Below, in pieces: positions 9,008-18,873 of a stretch of 55,827 bases of DNA. Within the stretch, counting starts at the first letter, position 1. Each line of letters opens with the position of its first letter. The stretch lies in contig JAJEBN010000079.1 of NCBI GenBank assembly GCA_022822525.1, positions 1 to 55,827 on the forward strand. Direction: 5' to 3'. The position numbers were made by a program, and so were the translations under genes. A model generated the notes under the pieces. The model did not search any database. It was not told the DNA's origin and saw only the letters and a program-made list of their open reading frames with translations. The DNA comes from Acidimicrobiia bacterium. GTDB taxonomy: Bacteria > Actinomycetota > Acidimicrobiia > Acidimicrobiales > Poriferisodalaceae.

Positions 9008-10147
9008 TCAGTCCGCCGGCGGCGCCAGGGTGTCCTCGATCAGCGCCCGCATCACCGCCCTCAGCGCCTCCGTGCTGTCAGCCCCGGCGTCGGTCGCCGC
9101 GCGGTAGGTGGCCAGCTGCCGGTCCGCCGAAGTGCCTCGGTCGCAGATCGTTCGCAGGTGCTCGATCTCCGCGACGCAGTCCAACGCTTCGGCGTCGGGG
9201 CGCACCATGTCCACGATGCGCTCGACAGCGCGGGGCACCGGCTCGAGTTCTCCTCTCTCGAAGTCGATCAGCTCGCCCTCGATGCCGTGCCGCTCTGCCA
9301 GCCACTTGTTCTGCCCGACGAGGAAGTTGCTGTGCTCCCGCCAGCTCAGGTGCTGGGTGCGCAGTCGCCACAGCATCCGCAGCAGGCATGCGTACGCAGC
9401 GGCCACAGCGACGGTGTCCTCCATCCTGGTCGGCAGGTCGGTGACCCGCATCTCCAAGGTCGGGTACGAGTTCGAGGGCCGGATGTCCCACCACACCTTG
9501 GAAGCGTCCTCGATGACGCCGGCACGCACCAGCACGTTGATGTGCCGCTCGTACTCGGCCCACGAGCTGAACCGCTCGGGCAGGCCCGTGCGCGGCAGCG
9601 TGCAGAAGACCGCCGATCGGTAGCTCTTGAGCCCGGTGTCCTCGCCGCGCCAGAACGGCGACGATGTGGACAGTGCCAGCAGGTACGGCAGGAATGCGGT
9701 CATCTGGCCCATCAGGTCGATGCGCAGCTCAGGGTTCTCGATGCCGACGTGGACATGCAGCCCCGAGATGATGAGCTGGCGTGACACCCCTTGGAGATCC
9801 GCGGCGAGCGCCCGGTAGCGCTCCTTGTCGGTGATGTGCGCTTCTTCTGCACGGGCGCTGGGATGGGTGGAGGCTGCGATCGGTGCCAGCCCGTACTCGG
9901 CGGCGGCCTCCGTCACGGCCAGGCGCAGGAGGCCGATATCGGCCCGGAGGCTGCGGAAGTCGTCGCAGATGCCGGTGCCGATTTCGATCTGCGCGCTGAA
10001 CAGCTCGGGGCTGACCTGCCCGTGACGCAGCTCGGCCACCCGCTCGATCAGTCCTGGAGGCTGCTCGACGACCAGTTCGCCGCTGTCGCGGTCGACGAGG
10101 AGGTATTCCTCCTCTACGCCCATCGTCCAACTCGGTTCGTCCAGCAC
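9008..10147 (-). CDS. YbdK-family carboxylate-amine ligase (glutamate-cysteine ligase type 2)
   Basis: 379 residues. MGVEEEYLLVDRDSGEL at the N-terminus is the hallmark of the YbdK/GCS2 family. ISGLHVHVGIENPE gives the conserved His-x-His, and SYPTLEMRVTDLPTR the conserved Glu-x-Arg. The family makes gamma-glutamyl-cysteine-like bonds with ATP, but many members have unknown substrates, so glutathione or ergothioneine synthesis is not assumed. The GTG at 10147 is kept; an ATG eight codons later is possible. It is divergent from the molybdopterin gene across about 120 bp that probably hold both promoters. Confidence 0.85.
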   Translation of the reverse strand: MLDEPSWTMGVEEEYLLVDRDSGELVVEQPPGLIERVAELRHGQVSPELFSAQIEIGTGICDDFRSLRADIGLLRLAVTEAAAEYGLAPIAASTHPSARAEEAHITDKERYRALAADLQGVSRQLIISGLHVHVGIENPELRIDLMGQMTAFLPYLLALSTSSPFWRGEDTGLKSYRSAVFCTLPRTGLPERFSSWAEYERHINVLVRAGVIEDASKVWWDIRPSNSYPTLEMRVTDLPTRMEDTVAVAAAYACLLRMLWRLRTQHLSWREHSNFLVGQNKWLAERHGIEGELIDFERGELEPVPRAVERIVDMVRPDAEALDCVAEIEHLRTICDRGTSADRQLATYRAATDAGADSTEALRAVMRALIEDTLAPPAD

Positions 10148-10266
10148 TGAGGTCGATCTTGGCAGATCGAGCTGACAGCGCTGACAGTCGACCGCGAGAA
10201 CGGCTCGATGTCATGGCGTTCGCCGTAATCTCGGGCACCCCACGGCACCTCCCGAGAAGGACTCGC

Positions 10267-12462
10267 ATGACCGATCGCCAGATTCACATCCGAAGCTGTT
10301 CGCTCTGCGAGGCGATGTGCGGGCTCGAGGTGCACCACGCCGGCGGCGAGGTGAAGCTGATCAGACCGAACCGCAACGATGTCTGGTCGAAGGGATACAT
10401 CTGCCCCAAGGGCACCGTGCTCGGGCACATGTACGCCGATCCCGATCGAGTGCGCAGGCCGCTGGTCCGCAATGCAGCAGGCGATCTTGCCGAGGCCAGC
10501 TGGGAAGCCGCCTTCGAGCGATGCGCCGAGCTGCTCGGCGGCGTCCGCGACTCCTACGGCGTCGAAGCGATCACCGCCTACCTCGGCAACGCCACCGGCT
10601 TCAACTACTCGATCAGCCGCTACGCGGGCATGTTCCTGCAGCTTGCCGGGATACCCACGGTGTATTCGTCCGGCACCGTCGACACGTGGTCCAAGAACGT
10701 GTCGTGCCAGCTGATGTACGGGCATTCGTGGCGTATCCCGGTGCCCGACATCGACCGCACCGACTTCATGGTTGTGCAAGGTGCCAACCCGTCCGCCAGC
10801 CAGGGCAGCTTCATGGGCTGCCCCGACGTTCCGGGTGCGCTGGACCTGGTGCGCGAGCGAGGCAAGGTGGTGGTGATCGACCCTCGCCGCAGCGAGACCT
10901 GCGCCCACGCCGACCAGTGGCTGCCGGTACGGCCTGGCACCGATGCGCTGCTGCAGCTCGCGGTGGTGAACGTGCTGTTCGACGAAGGGCTTGTGCGACT
11001 CGGGCACCTGGCGGATCGGCTCAAGGGCGTGGACGAGGTGCGAGCTATCGCGGCTGGATACCCGCCGGAGCGGGTGGCCGACGCATGCGGGACGAACGCT
11101 GTGACGATCCGCACCCTGGCCCGAGAGTTCGCCGGTGCTGAGCGCGCCGCGTGGTACGCCCGCATCGGCACCTGCAACCAGGAGTTCGGCACGCTCGCGT
11201 CGTGGCTGCCTGACGTCATCTGCGCGCTCACCGGCAACCTCGACGCGGTCGGCGGGATGATGTGGGCGAAGCCCGTGGCATGGTCGATGCTGCAGCAGGA
11301 CTGGGGCTTCGAAGGCGGTTTCGACCGCTGGCGGAGCAGGGTCCGCGACATTCCCGAAGTGCTCGGGCAGTTCCCGATGGGGTGCCTCGCAGAGGAGATC
11401 GACACGCCCGGCGAGGGGCAGCTCAAGGGGCTGATCGTGGTCGGCGGCAACCCGGTGCTGTCAGCACCCAATTCCGACCGCCTCGACAGTGCATTGCCCC
11501 TGCTGGAGGCGATGATCTCGGTGGACAACGCGCTGAACGAGACCTCCCGCCACGCACACGTCGTCCTGCCGGGACTCGCCGCGCTCGAGCAGCACTTCTA
11601 CTCCGAGATGCTGTGGGGCTGGGCCAAGCGCTCGGCGGCGAAGTACGCGCCCCCGCTGTTCCCCCCTGCCGACGATCGGCCTGACGAGTGGGAGATTCTC
11701 ACCCGGCTCGGAGCGATGTGCGCCGGCATGGGAGACGTGAATGCCGCCGAGTTCGACGACCTGTACTTCTCGGCACTTGCGGAGCTGGCCGGCGTGGACC
11801 CGGCGACCGCGCTGGAGACCTCGCCCGAACCGGGGCCGGAGCGGCTGAATGACCTGGCCATCCGCACCGGTCCGTGGGGCGACCGTTACGGCGAGAATCC
11901 CGACGGCTTGAACCTCGACAAGCTGAAGGAGCTGCCCGACGGGCTCGACATGGGTCCGATGGTCCCGCAGGTTGACGACATCGTGGTGCACGCCGACGGC
12001 AAGATCGACCTCGCACCCGAGCGCATCACCTCCGACGTCGAGCGCCTCGAGGCGAGCCTCGACCGGTCTGATGCAGCACTGAAGCTCATCAGCCGGCGCC
12101 ATGTGCGCTCCAACAACTCGTGGATGCACAACGTGGAGGTGCTGGTGCGGGGCAAGGACCGCTGCACGCTGCTGATTCACCCTGATGACGCGGCCGATGC
12201 AGGGGTGGCGGACGGCGAGCTCGCCAGGGTCTCGTCGTCCAACGGTGCCGTCGATGTGGCGGTGGAAGTCAGCGACCAGATGCACCCGGGCGTCGTGTCG
12301 TTGCCGCACGGCTGGGGCCACGACAAACCGGGAACCCGCCAGTCGGTGGCGAGCCGGTACGCGGGTGTCAACTACAACGTGCTCGTCCCGCCTGACTTCG
12401 TGGACGTCCCGTCGGGCAACGCTGCCGTCAACGGCGTCCCGGTGACGGTCGCCCCGATCTGA
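10267..12462 (+). CDS. Molybdopterin oxidoreductase with N-terminal [4Fe-4S] site
   Basis: 731 residues. The N-terminus has CSLCEAMCG followed by KGYICPKG, which is a C-x2-C-x3-C-xn-C [4Fe-4S] site. A long molybdopterin domain follows (for example VVQGANPSASQG, VVIDPRRSETCAHAD, GLIVVGGNPVLSAPNSDRL). The dinucleotide-binding C-terminus has NNSWMHNVEVLVRG and SLPHGWGHDKPGTRQ. It belongs to the DMSO-reductase superfamily, and formate-dehydrogenase-H-like and 'anaerobic dehydrogenase' branches look similar. No TAT signal or electron-transfer subunit is visible, so it is probably cytoplasmic. The ATG at 10267 has a GAGAAGGA ribosome-binding site. The substrate is unknown. Confidence 0.88.
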   Translation: MTDRQIHIRSCSLCEAMCGLEVHHAGGEVKLIRPNRNDVWSKGYICPKGTVLGHMYADPDRVRRPLVRNAAGDLAEASWEAAFERCAELLGGVRDSYGVEAITAYLGNATGFNYSISRYAGMFLQLAGIPTVYSSGTVDTWSKNVSCQLMYGHSWRIPVPDIDRTDFMVVQGANPSASQGSFMGCPDVPGALDLVRERGKVVVIDPRRSETCAHADQWLPVRPGTDALLQLAVVNVLFDEGLVRLGHLADRLKGVDEVRAIAAGYPPERVADACGTNAVTIRTLAREFAGAERAAWYARIGTCNQEFGTLASWLPDVICALTGNLDAVGGMMWAKPVAWSMLQQDWGFEGGFDRWRSRVRDIPEVLGQFPMGCLAEEIDTPGEGQLKGLIVVGGNPVLSAPNSDRLDSALPLLEAMISVDNALNETSRHAHVVLPGLAALEQHFYSEMLWGWAKRSAAKYAPPLFPPADDRPDEWEILTRLGAMCAGMGDVNAAEFDDLYFSALAELAGVDPATALETSPEPGPERLNDLAIRTGPWGDRYGENPDGLNLDKLKELPDGLDMGPMVPQVDDIVVHADGKIDLAPERITSDVERLEASLDRSDAALKLISRRHVRSNNSWMHNVEVLVRGKDRCTLLIHPDDAADAGVADGELARVSSSNGAVDVAVEVSDQMHPGVVSLPHGWGHDKPGTRQSVASRYAGVNYNVLVPPDFVDVPSGNAAVNGVPVTVAPI

Positions 12463-12527
12463 TCACGACGCGCGGTTCAGCCCCACCTAGGATGCCGCGC
12501 TGATGTGCGGGGGCACAGCGCACCGAG

Positions 12528-13913
12528 GTGGCTGACGACACAGATTCGCAAGCCGAGGCGACGGCCGGTCGCCGCGGGCGCAGCCCCTTCTCGGCAAAGG
12601 GATTCGCGCCGCTGTGGCTGAGCGGTCTGTGCTGGCACTGGAGCCGCTGGGCGATTGCGTTCCTGGCCGGCTATCACGTCAACATCGTGACCGGGTCGCC
12701 GCGGCTGGTACAGCTCACCGGCACCGTCATGTGGGCGCCGCTGCTGTTGGGGGGTGCCGTCGGCGGTGTCATCTCCGACCGGTTGGACCGGCGCCGCACC
12801 GTGCGCTGGCAGACGGCACTGCTGATTCCCTTCGTCGCCATCGTCGGGCTGGGCGAGCGGTCCGGTCAACTGGGATTGTGGCTGCTGTACCCGTTCCTGC
12901 TGTTCGCGGGCGTCGGCTGGGTCGTCGACATGACCAGCCGGCGCGCACTGCTGCTCGACATCGTCGGGCCCCATCGCATCGGCGGGGCGATGGCGTGGGA
13001 AACGATGGCTCTTGCCTCGGGGCTCGCGGCGGGCCAGCTGCTTGGTGGTGTCATCACCGGCCGGGCGGGTGTCGGGACAGCGTTCCTGGGCATCAGCGCG
13101 GTGCTGTGCGTTGCCCTGGTGCTGCTCATGTGGGTGCCCTCGGTGCCTCGCGCCGCACCGGCACGACCCGCCGCGCCGGCTGCGCCGACACCTCCGGAGC
13201 CGCTGGCGCAGTGGGCGAATGCGCTGAGCGGTCGAGTCTTCGAGGTCGTTCCGGCTGACGGGCCGATCCTCCAGGGCGACGCACCTGCGGGTGCAGGCCC
13301 GCCGAGCTCGGTGCTGAGCGAGCTGCGGGCGGGCCTGCGGCTCGCGCGCACCAGCCGTGGTCTGCTCAGCATCCTCGGCGTCACCGTCATGGCGAACTTC
13401 TTCATGTTCGCCTACTTCCCGGCCGTGCAGCTCATCGGCAAGGAAGTCGATGCGACGCCATCCCAGATCGGGCTGATCGGCTCGATGACGGGATTCGGCA
13501 TGATCACCAGTTCGTTCATCACCTCAGTGACCAGCGCTCGCCGCTGGGGGGTCTTGTACGTCGGCGGCGTGTTCGTCACGATGGCCATGCTGATCGTGTG
13601 GGCTTTGTCGCCCAACGTGGCGTTCGCCGTCGTGACGCTGTATGTCGCGAGCTGCGGCAGCGGGCTGTTCGCCGCCACCCAGTCGACGCTGGTGCTCACG
13701 GTGGTATCGGAGGAGATGCGCGGCCGGGCCATGGGCCTTCTGTCGATGGCCATCGGCGCTTTGCCGATCGGCACCTACCTGCTCGGTGAGGTCGCGCAGG
13801 CGCTCGGGCCCCGTGCGGCGGTCATCACCATGGCCTCGCTGGGGTTCGTCGCCCTCACTCTCTGGCTCTGGTACCGACCCGAGGTCCTGCGGCGCACCGG
13901 CCCCACGCTCTGA
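12528..13913 (+). CDS. MFS transporter
   Basis: 461 residues with about 12 hydrophobic segments. The loop after the second segment has the MFS motif SDRLDRRRTVRWQ. A long, polar, Ala/Pro-rich loop near residues 205-260 joins the two six-helix halves. The GTG start at 12528 is weakly supported: a TAGGAT -10-like box lies at 12488-12493, and a ten-codon ORF starting at 12503 overlaps the GTG, so coupling from a short upstream ORF is possible. The transport substrate is unknown. Confidence 0.82.
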   Translation: MADDTDSQAEATAGRRGRSPFSAKGFAPLWLSGLCWHWSRWAIAFLAGYHVNIVTGSPRLVQLTGTVMWAPLLLGGAVGGVISDRLDRRRTVRWQTALLIPFVAIVGLGERSGQLGLWLLYPFLLFAGVGWVVDMTSRRALLLDIVGPHRIGGAMAWETMALASGLAAGQLLGGVITGRAGVGTAFLGISAVLCVALVLLMWVPSVPRAAPARPAAPAAPTPPEPLAQWANALSGRVFEVVPADGPILQGDAPAGAGPPSSVLSELRAGLRLARTSRGLLSILGVTVMANFFMFAYFPAVQLIGKEVDATPSQIGLIGSMTGFGMITSSFITSVTSARRWGVLYVGGVFVTMAMLIVWALSPNVAFAVVTLYVASCGSGLFAATQSTLVLTVVSEEMRGRAMGLLSMAIGALPIGTYLLGEVAQALGPRAAVITMASLGFVALTLWLWYRPEVLRRTGPTL

Positions 13914-13999
13914 GGTTTCGTGCGGCATCTTGAGGGTGAGTACGCTGCCGCGTGGCTAGATCGCGCCGCCGATGTGCGTGACGGGAGGGGAGGCCGACC

Positions 14000-15091
14000 A
14001 TGAAAGCTGCAGTGCTCAACGAGATTCCGGGCGAACTCGACATCGAGGACATTTCTGTTGATGCGCCCGCTCCCGACGAGGTCCTGTTGCGGGTGGTGCA
14101 CGCGGGACTCTGTCACAGCGACCTGCACTTCATGGATGCCCACTGGCCGTACCAGCTCCCCGCGGTGATGGGCCATGAGAGTGCCGGCGTGGTTGAAGCA
14201 GTCGGCGAGAACGTCGCATACGTGAAGCCCGGCGACCATGTCATCTCCTGCCTGTCCGTCTTCTGCGGCCACTGCGAGCGTTGCCTGACCGGTCGTCCGA
14301 ATATCTGCGCCAATCCCGCTGCGGTCGCACGGCCTTCCGGTACCGCACCACGGCTGGCCAAGCCAGACGGCACCGAGGTGGGACAGTTCGCTCGGCTCGG
14401 CGGATTCGCCGAGGAGATGCTGATCCACCAGAACGCTGTGGTGAAGATCCGCGACGACATGCCGCTCGACCGTGCGGCGCTCATCGGCTGCGGCGTCACC
14501 ACGGGCCTGGGTGCAGTGTTCAAGACCGCTCGAATCGAGCCAGGCGCGACCGTGGCCGTGTACGGCGCGGGCGGCATCGGCCTGTCGGCCGTGCAGGGTG
14601 CCCGCATCGCCGGAGCCGGTCGGGTCATCTCTGTGGACGTCGAAGATTCCAAGCTGGAAACGGCCCGCCAGGTGGGCGCCACCGACACCGTCAACGCCTC
14701 CGAGGGCGACCCTGTCGAGGCGATCAAGGAGCTCACGAGCGGCGGTGTCGACTACGCCTTCGAGTGCATCGGGCTGAAGCAGACCTGCGAGCAGGCTTGG
14801 TCGTCGTCGCGAGCCGGCGGCACCACGGTCATCGTCGGCATGATGCCGTTCGGCGAGAAGATCGAGATCACCGGCTATGAGGTGTTCATGCTCGAGAAGC
14901 GGCTGCAGGGCTCGATGATGGGCTCGAATGCCTTCCGGGTGGACATGCCGCGTTACGTCGACATGTATCTCGACGGGCGGCTGATGCTCGACGAGATGAT
15001 CTCGGCCCACATGCCGCTCGAGGACATCAACGTCGGCTACGAGCAGATGCGTCAGCGCGTCGGCACCCGCACCGTCATCGATTTCGACTAG
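14000..15091 (+). CDS. Zinc-dependent alcohol dehydrogenase (MDR superfamily)
   Basis: 363 residues. AGLCHSDLHFMDAHWPYQLP gives the catalytic Cys, and GHESAGVVEAVG the His-Glu pair. The structural-zinc cysteines are in FCGHCERCLTGRPNIC. The Rossmann motif is VAVYGAGGIGLSAVQGARIA. It resembles class III/NDMA-type long-chain alcohol dehydrogenases. GGGAGGGGAGG lies just upstream of the ATG. The SDR gene follows 59 nt downstream, so two oxidation steps on the same or related alcohols are likely. Confidence 0.9.
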   Translation: MKAAVLNEIPGELDIEDISVDAPAPDEVLLRVVHAGLCHSDLHFMDAHWPYQLPAVMGHESAGVVEAVGENVAYVKPGDHVISCLSVFCGHCERCLTGRPNICANPAAVARPSGTAPRLAKPDGTEVGQFARLGGFAEEMLIHQNAVVKIRDDMPLDRAALIGCGVTTGLGAVFKTARIEPGATVAVYGAGGIGLSAVQGARIAGAGRVISVDVEDSKLETARQVGATDTVNASEGDPVEAIKELTSGGVDYAFECIGLKQTCEQAWSSSRAGGTTVIVGMMPFGEKIEITGYEVFMLEKRLQGSMMGSNAFRVDMPRYVDMYLDGRLMLDEMISAHMPLEDINVGYEQMRQRVGTRTVIDFD

Positions 15092-15150
15092 CTGGTCCGC
15101 CCCGGAAGGGGTCGGGCCGCATCACACCAACAACCAGCAAGAGAGGGGCC

Positions 15151-15975
15151 ATGGAGGTCGAAGGCAGAGTTGCCGTGGTGACAGGCGCGGCGAGCGGCAT
15201 GGGTCGGGCGATGGCCGACACATTCGCGGCAGCAGGCATGAAGGTGGTGCTGGCCGACATCGAGGAAGCTCCGCTGAACGATGCGGCTGGCGAGGTGCGC
15301 GCGACGGGCGCAGAGGCGCTCGCAGTGCGCACCGACGTATCCCAGCTGGCCGACATCGAGGCGCTGGCTGAGGCGGCTGTCGATCAGTTCGGCACGGTGC
15401 ACGTGCTGTGCAACAACGCAGGCGTCGGCATTCCGGGCCCCGTCGGCGACATGTCGCTCGAGGATTGGCGCTGGACGCTCGACATCAATCTGTGGGGGCC
15501 GATCTACGGCTGTCATGTGTTCCTGCCGATCATCGAGGCGGCCGGCGAGGGCCACATCAACTCGACTGCTTCGGTGGCCGGGCTGTACGGCGGTGCCTCG
15601 CTGGGCGCGTACAACGTGTCCAAGCACGGTGTGGTGGCGTTGATGGCCACGCTGGAGCGAGATCTGCGGCTGCGGAACTCGAATGTGCATGCCTCGGTGC
15701 TGTGCCCGGGGCCGATCAACACCAACATCGTGTACAGCCAGCGCAATCGTGACCCTGAAGATGCCGCCCACCACGTGCGCACCGATCAGGGCGACAAGTT
15801 CTGGGACATGCTCAAGGGCTACCTGTCCGAAGGCATGGACCCCGCCGAGGTGGGACCGATGGTGCTGGACGCCGTGCGCACCGACCGATTCTGGGTGCTG
15901 ACCCACCCCGACATGGGCAAGATCGCCCGCTACCAGGCCGACGCCATGCTCGAAGACGGTCATCTCACGCGCTGA
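15151..15975 (+). CDS. SDR-family oxidoreductase
   Basis: 274 residues of a classical short-chain dehydrogenase. The cofactor motif is TGAASGMG at the N-terminus, with an Asp in VVLADIEE suggesting NAD(H). CNNAGVGIPG follows, then the catalytic Ser in NSTASVAG and the Tyr-Lys pair in YNVSKHG. The start has AAGAGAGGGG upstream. It is co-directional with the alcohol dehydrogenase. The substrate cannot be named from sequence. Confidence 0.9.
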   Translation: MEVEGRVAVVTGAASGMGRAMADTFAAAGMKVVLADIEEAPLNDAAGEVRATGAEALAVRTDVSQLADIEALAEAAVDQFGTVHVLCNNAGVGIPGPVGDMSLEDWRWTLDINLWGPIYGCHVFLPIIEAAGEGHINSTASVAGLYGGASLGAYNVSKHGVVALMATLERDLRLRNSNVHASVLCPGPINTNIVYSQRNRDPEDAAHHVRTDQGDKFWDMLKGYLSEGMDPAEVGPMVLDAVRTDRFWVLTHPDMGKIARYQADAMLEDGHLTR

Positions 15976-15988
15976 CCGCCATTCACGT

Positions 15989-16007
15989 TCGCCGTCGCGC
16001 ACGGCGA
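15989..16007 (+). terminator. Possible intrinsic hairpin after the SDR gene
   Basis: TCGCCGT and ACGGCGA form a 7-bp perfect stem around a CGCGC loop, 13 nt past the SDR stop. No U tract follows, so this is only a candidate terminator or pause site. Confidence 0.35.
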
Positions 16008-16113
16008 CGCTGAGGCAAAAGGCGCATGAGGGCGTTTACTGAACCTGTGACGCCGGCCGAGACGCCAATAGCGAGACGCTTGCCCCAGGCGCGGCTCCGT
16101 CGGTCCTGAGCGC

Positions 16114-17685
16114 GTGAAGCCCGCGGGATCCAACTTGCGCGCGCGAGCGCGGCTGGCTGCAGCGCAGCCGTCGGTGTTCACCGTCGTCCCGCAGATTCTC
16201 GATGCTGCCGGACGACCGCTTGCCGAGTCGGTGGCACCCCCCGCCGTGCGCCCGGCGCCGCCTCCCGCTGCGCCCACCGACCGCCCAGCAGCGTCGGTCG
16301 GCGCGCCCCCATCAGACAGCTATCGATGGCGGCTGCTCGGCGTGATCGGGCTGGCAGTACTCGGGTTCGGCTCCTTGATGACCTTGGTGGGCGTGTCGCT
16401 GACGCCGATCGCCGAAGACCTCGACACCACGCTGCCGACGGCCGGCTGGGTCATCACCGGCCTCATGCTGGCCATGGCCGTCTCGACACCGGCCGGCGGC
16501 AAGCTGGCCGATCGGTTCGGACACCGCCGCATCTTCCTCATCGGCATCATCGGGATGACCGCGACGATGATTGCCAACTACTGGGTGCCCGACATCGGCA
16601 CCTTCATCGCCGTAAGAGTCGTGTTCGGGCTGTGCGGCGGGCTGCTGATGCCCTCGGGCATGGCGCTGCTCATGCATGCGTTCGGCCCGGCCGAGCGGGC
16701 GCGGGCCGTCGGCTGGTTCCAGTTCGCCATGACCGGCGCGCCGACGATCGGCGTGGTCGTCGGCGGACCGCTGCTGAACGTGTTCGGCTGGCGGGGCATC
16801 TTCTTGCTGTTCGGCGTGATCAGCCTCGTGTCATTGATCTTCGCAGCCGTCGTCGTCAAGCCGATTCCGCGGGGAGCCCGGGTGCCGATCGACGTCCTGG
16901 GGGCGCTGCTGCTCGCTGGCGGAACGCTGCTGGTGCTGTGGGCGATCACCCGGCTGCCGATGCTCCTGCGGGCAGGCGATGGGCTGCTGTCAGACCAGAC
17001 GCTCATGCTGATGCTCGCCGGGGCGGTGGTCTGTTACGTGCTGTTCGTGCTGTGGGAACGCCGCGCACCCGCGCCCTTCTTGGACCTGCGCCTGTTCCGC
17101 CGAGCCAGCTTCACCTTGCCGCTGCTGTCGGCGCCGGCCAACCAGTTCGCGTACATGGGCGGCTTCATGGTGGTGCCCTGGGTCTTGCAAGAGCGGTACG
17201 GCTTCTCGGTGGGCGTCGCTGCGATGCTCATGGTGCCGCGGCCCGGTGCGTTTGCGGTGGCTTCGCCGCTGGGCGGCACGCTGGTGACCAAGATCGGCGC
17301 CCGGATCCCGATGTTCTTCGGCACCTCCGCGATGATCGGCTCGATGATCGCCTTTGCCTTGGGCGCCAAGCCCGTGGGCTGGGGCCTCGCGGCGGTCATG
17401 GTGGGGCTGGTGCTGTCGGGCGTCTCGGCGGGCGTCGGCTCGCCCGCCTACCAGGTGCTGGTCGCCAACTCGGTGGAGGACAAAGACCTCGGCATGGCCA
17501 ACGGCATGAACCAGACGGTCATGTGGATGGGCATCATCCTGGGGATCCAGTCGATGCTGGCCTTCACCGGTGAGGATCCGTCGCTCGGCCGGCTGCGAGC
17601 CACGTTCCTGTTCGGCGCCGCAGTGGCCGCAATCGGCTACATGGCGCCCCTGTTCGCCACCCGGCGAGCCACCCGCTTGGCCTAG
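16114..17685 (+). CDS. MFS transporter, DHA2-like (14 segments)
   Basis: 523 residues. An extended Ala/Pro-rich cytosolic N-terminus of about 65 residues precedes the first membrane segment. KLADRFGHRRIFLIG is the MFS loop motif, and WFQFAMTGAPTIGVVVGGPL the drug:H+ antiporter-type motif C region of segment five. About 14 hydrophobic segments are countable, typical of DHA2 multidrug exporters. The GTG start is uncertain because the N-terminal extension is unlike the family; a later start is possible. The substrate is unknown. Confidence 0.82.
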   Translation: MKPAGSNLRARARLAAAQPSVFTVVPQILDAAGRPLAESVAPPAVRPAPPPAAPTDRPAASVGAPPSDSYRWRLLGVIGLAVLGFGSLMTLVGVSLTPIAEDLDTTLPTAGWVITGLMLAMAVSTPAGGKLADRFGHRRIFLIGIIGMTATMIANYWVPDIGTFIAVRVVFGLCGGLLMPSGMALLMHAFGPAERARAVGWFQFAMTGAPTIGVVVGGPLLNVFGWRGIFLLFGVISLVSLIFAAVVVKPIPRGARVPIDVLGALLLAGGTLLVLWAITRLPMLLRAGDGLLSDQTLMLMLAGAVVCYVLFVLWERRAPAPFLDLRLFRRASFTLPLLSAPANQFAYMGGFMVVPWVLQERYGFSVGVAAMLMVPRPGAFAVASPLGGTLVTKIGARIPMFFGTSAMIGSMIAFALGAKPVGWGLAAVMVGLVLSGVSAGVGSPAYQVLVANSVEDKDLGMANGMNQTVMWMGIILGIQSMLAFTGEDPSLGRLRATFLFGAAVAAIGYMAPLFATRRATRLA

Positions 17686-17701
17686 CAGTCGCTGTCCGGC
17701 G

Positions 17702-18730
17702 CTAGAGCGCGGCGAGGAAGTCGAGCAGTTCGGCGTTGAGCTCGTCGGCGGCCTCCTGCTGGACCCAGTGGCCGATGCCGTCGAGGATCACTGACTTGTG
17801 CAGGTTGGGCATGGTCTCGCCGAACTTGGCGATGGAGCCGGCGCCCCACACGGTCGGGCCGTCGACTTCGCCGCCGACGAACAGGCTCGGCTGGGTGATG
17901 GCTGCGCCGTCGAAGGCGGCCATGTCCTCCCAGTCGCGGTCGACGTTGCGGTAGCGGTTCAGCCCGCCCGACATGCCGGTGCGGGTGAACTCCGAGGCGT
18001 AGTAGGCGAAGTCGGCTTCCGACATCCAGTGGGGCCAGGTGCCTTCTTCGGGCCAGATGAAGTTGTCCGAGAGCTTGCCGCCAGGGGCGACGCCGAAGCC
18101 CCCGCCTGATGAGTCGCCCGATGCCCGCCGGGCCCGCACGCCGTCGCCCGAGGCGGCGAAGTACATGCCCAGCAGCCAATGCGGCAGGTCGACTTCCATT
18201 TCGGCCTCGGCACGGCCTGGCTCCTGGAAGTACTCGATGTAGAACTCCTTGTCGCCGCCCATCATGCGGAAGGCGGCGCTGGGCTTGAAGTCGCTGCGGG
18301 CGTTGTAGGGCACGCTCACCAAGCCGAGCGCAGTGAAGATGTCGGGCCGCAGCAGGGCTGAGCTCCAGGCGATGGGTGCCCCCCAGTCGTGCCCAACGAT
18401 CACGGCGGTGTCCTCGCCGAGGGCCCGCACGACCCCCACGTTGTCGGCGACGTGCCGCACCATGCGGTAGTCGTCGACTGCTGCGGGCGCCGACGAGCGG
18501 CCGTAGCCCCGCACGTCGATCGCCACCGCCCGATATCCGGCCGCAGCCACCGCGGGCAGCTGGTGCCGCCACGAGTACCACGACTCCGGAAAGCCATGGA
18601 CGAACAGCACCATCGGCCCGTCGCCCACCTCCGCCACATGGATCCGCGTCCCCAGCGCATCCACGTCGTAGTGCTTCACACCAGAAAGATCAGGTGCAGT
18701 AGTGCCAGTGCTCTCACTCATGGCCGACAT
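17702..18730 (-). CDS. Epoxide-hydrolase-like alpha/beta hydrolase
   Basis: About 342 residues. VHGFPESWYSWRHQLP gives the HGFPxSW oxyanion motif, and VGHDWGAPIAW the nucleophile elbow with Asp, as in epoxide hydrolases and haloalkane dehalogenases. The catalytic His is in GIGHWVQQE near the C-terminus. FHGFPESW-type sequence plus GYGRSS favours an epoxide hydrolase. The start ATG at 18730 has GAGGG about 8 nt upstream. It converges with the MFS gene. Confidence 0.85.
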   Translation of the reverse strand: MSAMSESTGTTAPDLSGVKHYDVDALGTRIHVAEVGDGPMVLFVHGFPESWYSWRHQLPAVAAAGYRAVAIDVRGYGRSSAPAAVDDYRMVRHVADNVGVVRALGEDTAVIVGHDWGAPIAWSSALLRPDIFTALGLVSVPYNARSDFKPSAAFRMMGGDKEFYIEYFQEPGRAEAEMEVDLPHWLLGMYFAASGDGVRARRASGDSSGGGFGVAPGGKLSDNFIWPEEGTWPHWMSEADFAYYASEFTRTGMSGGLNRYRNVDRDWEDMAAFDGAAITQPSLFVGGEVDGPTVWGAGSIAKFGETMPNLHKSVILDGIGHWVQQEAADELNAELLDFLAAL

Positions 18731-18843
18731 TCTGGCCCTCAATTGCATTGGCCGGAGCGTGGCAGTCGAAGTTGGGTTGCGTGAGATCGACGCATCGCGC
18801 GAAGTTCAGCAGATGTGCGCTGGTCAATGAGCTGTGCTTGCAG

Positions 18844-18873
18844 AATGCTGGCAACGCAGGCAAAATGCTGGCA
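18844..18873 (+). promoter_or_regulatory. Two direct repeats before the FitA-like antitoxin
   Basis: AATGCTGGCA occurs at 18844-18853 and again at 18864-18873, exactly 20 bp apart (two helical turns), and the second copy runs into the start codon. A site for the antitoxin or the toxin-antitoxin complex is a reasonable inference. Confidence 0.45.
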
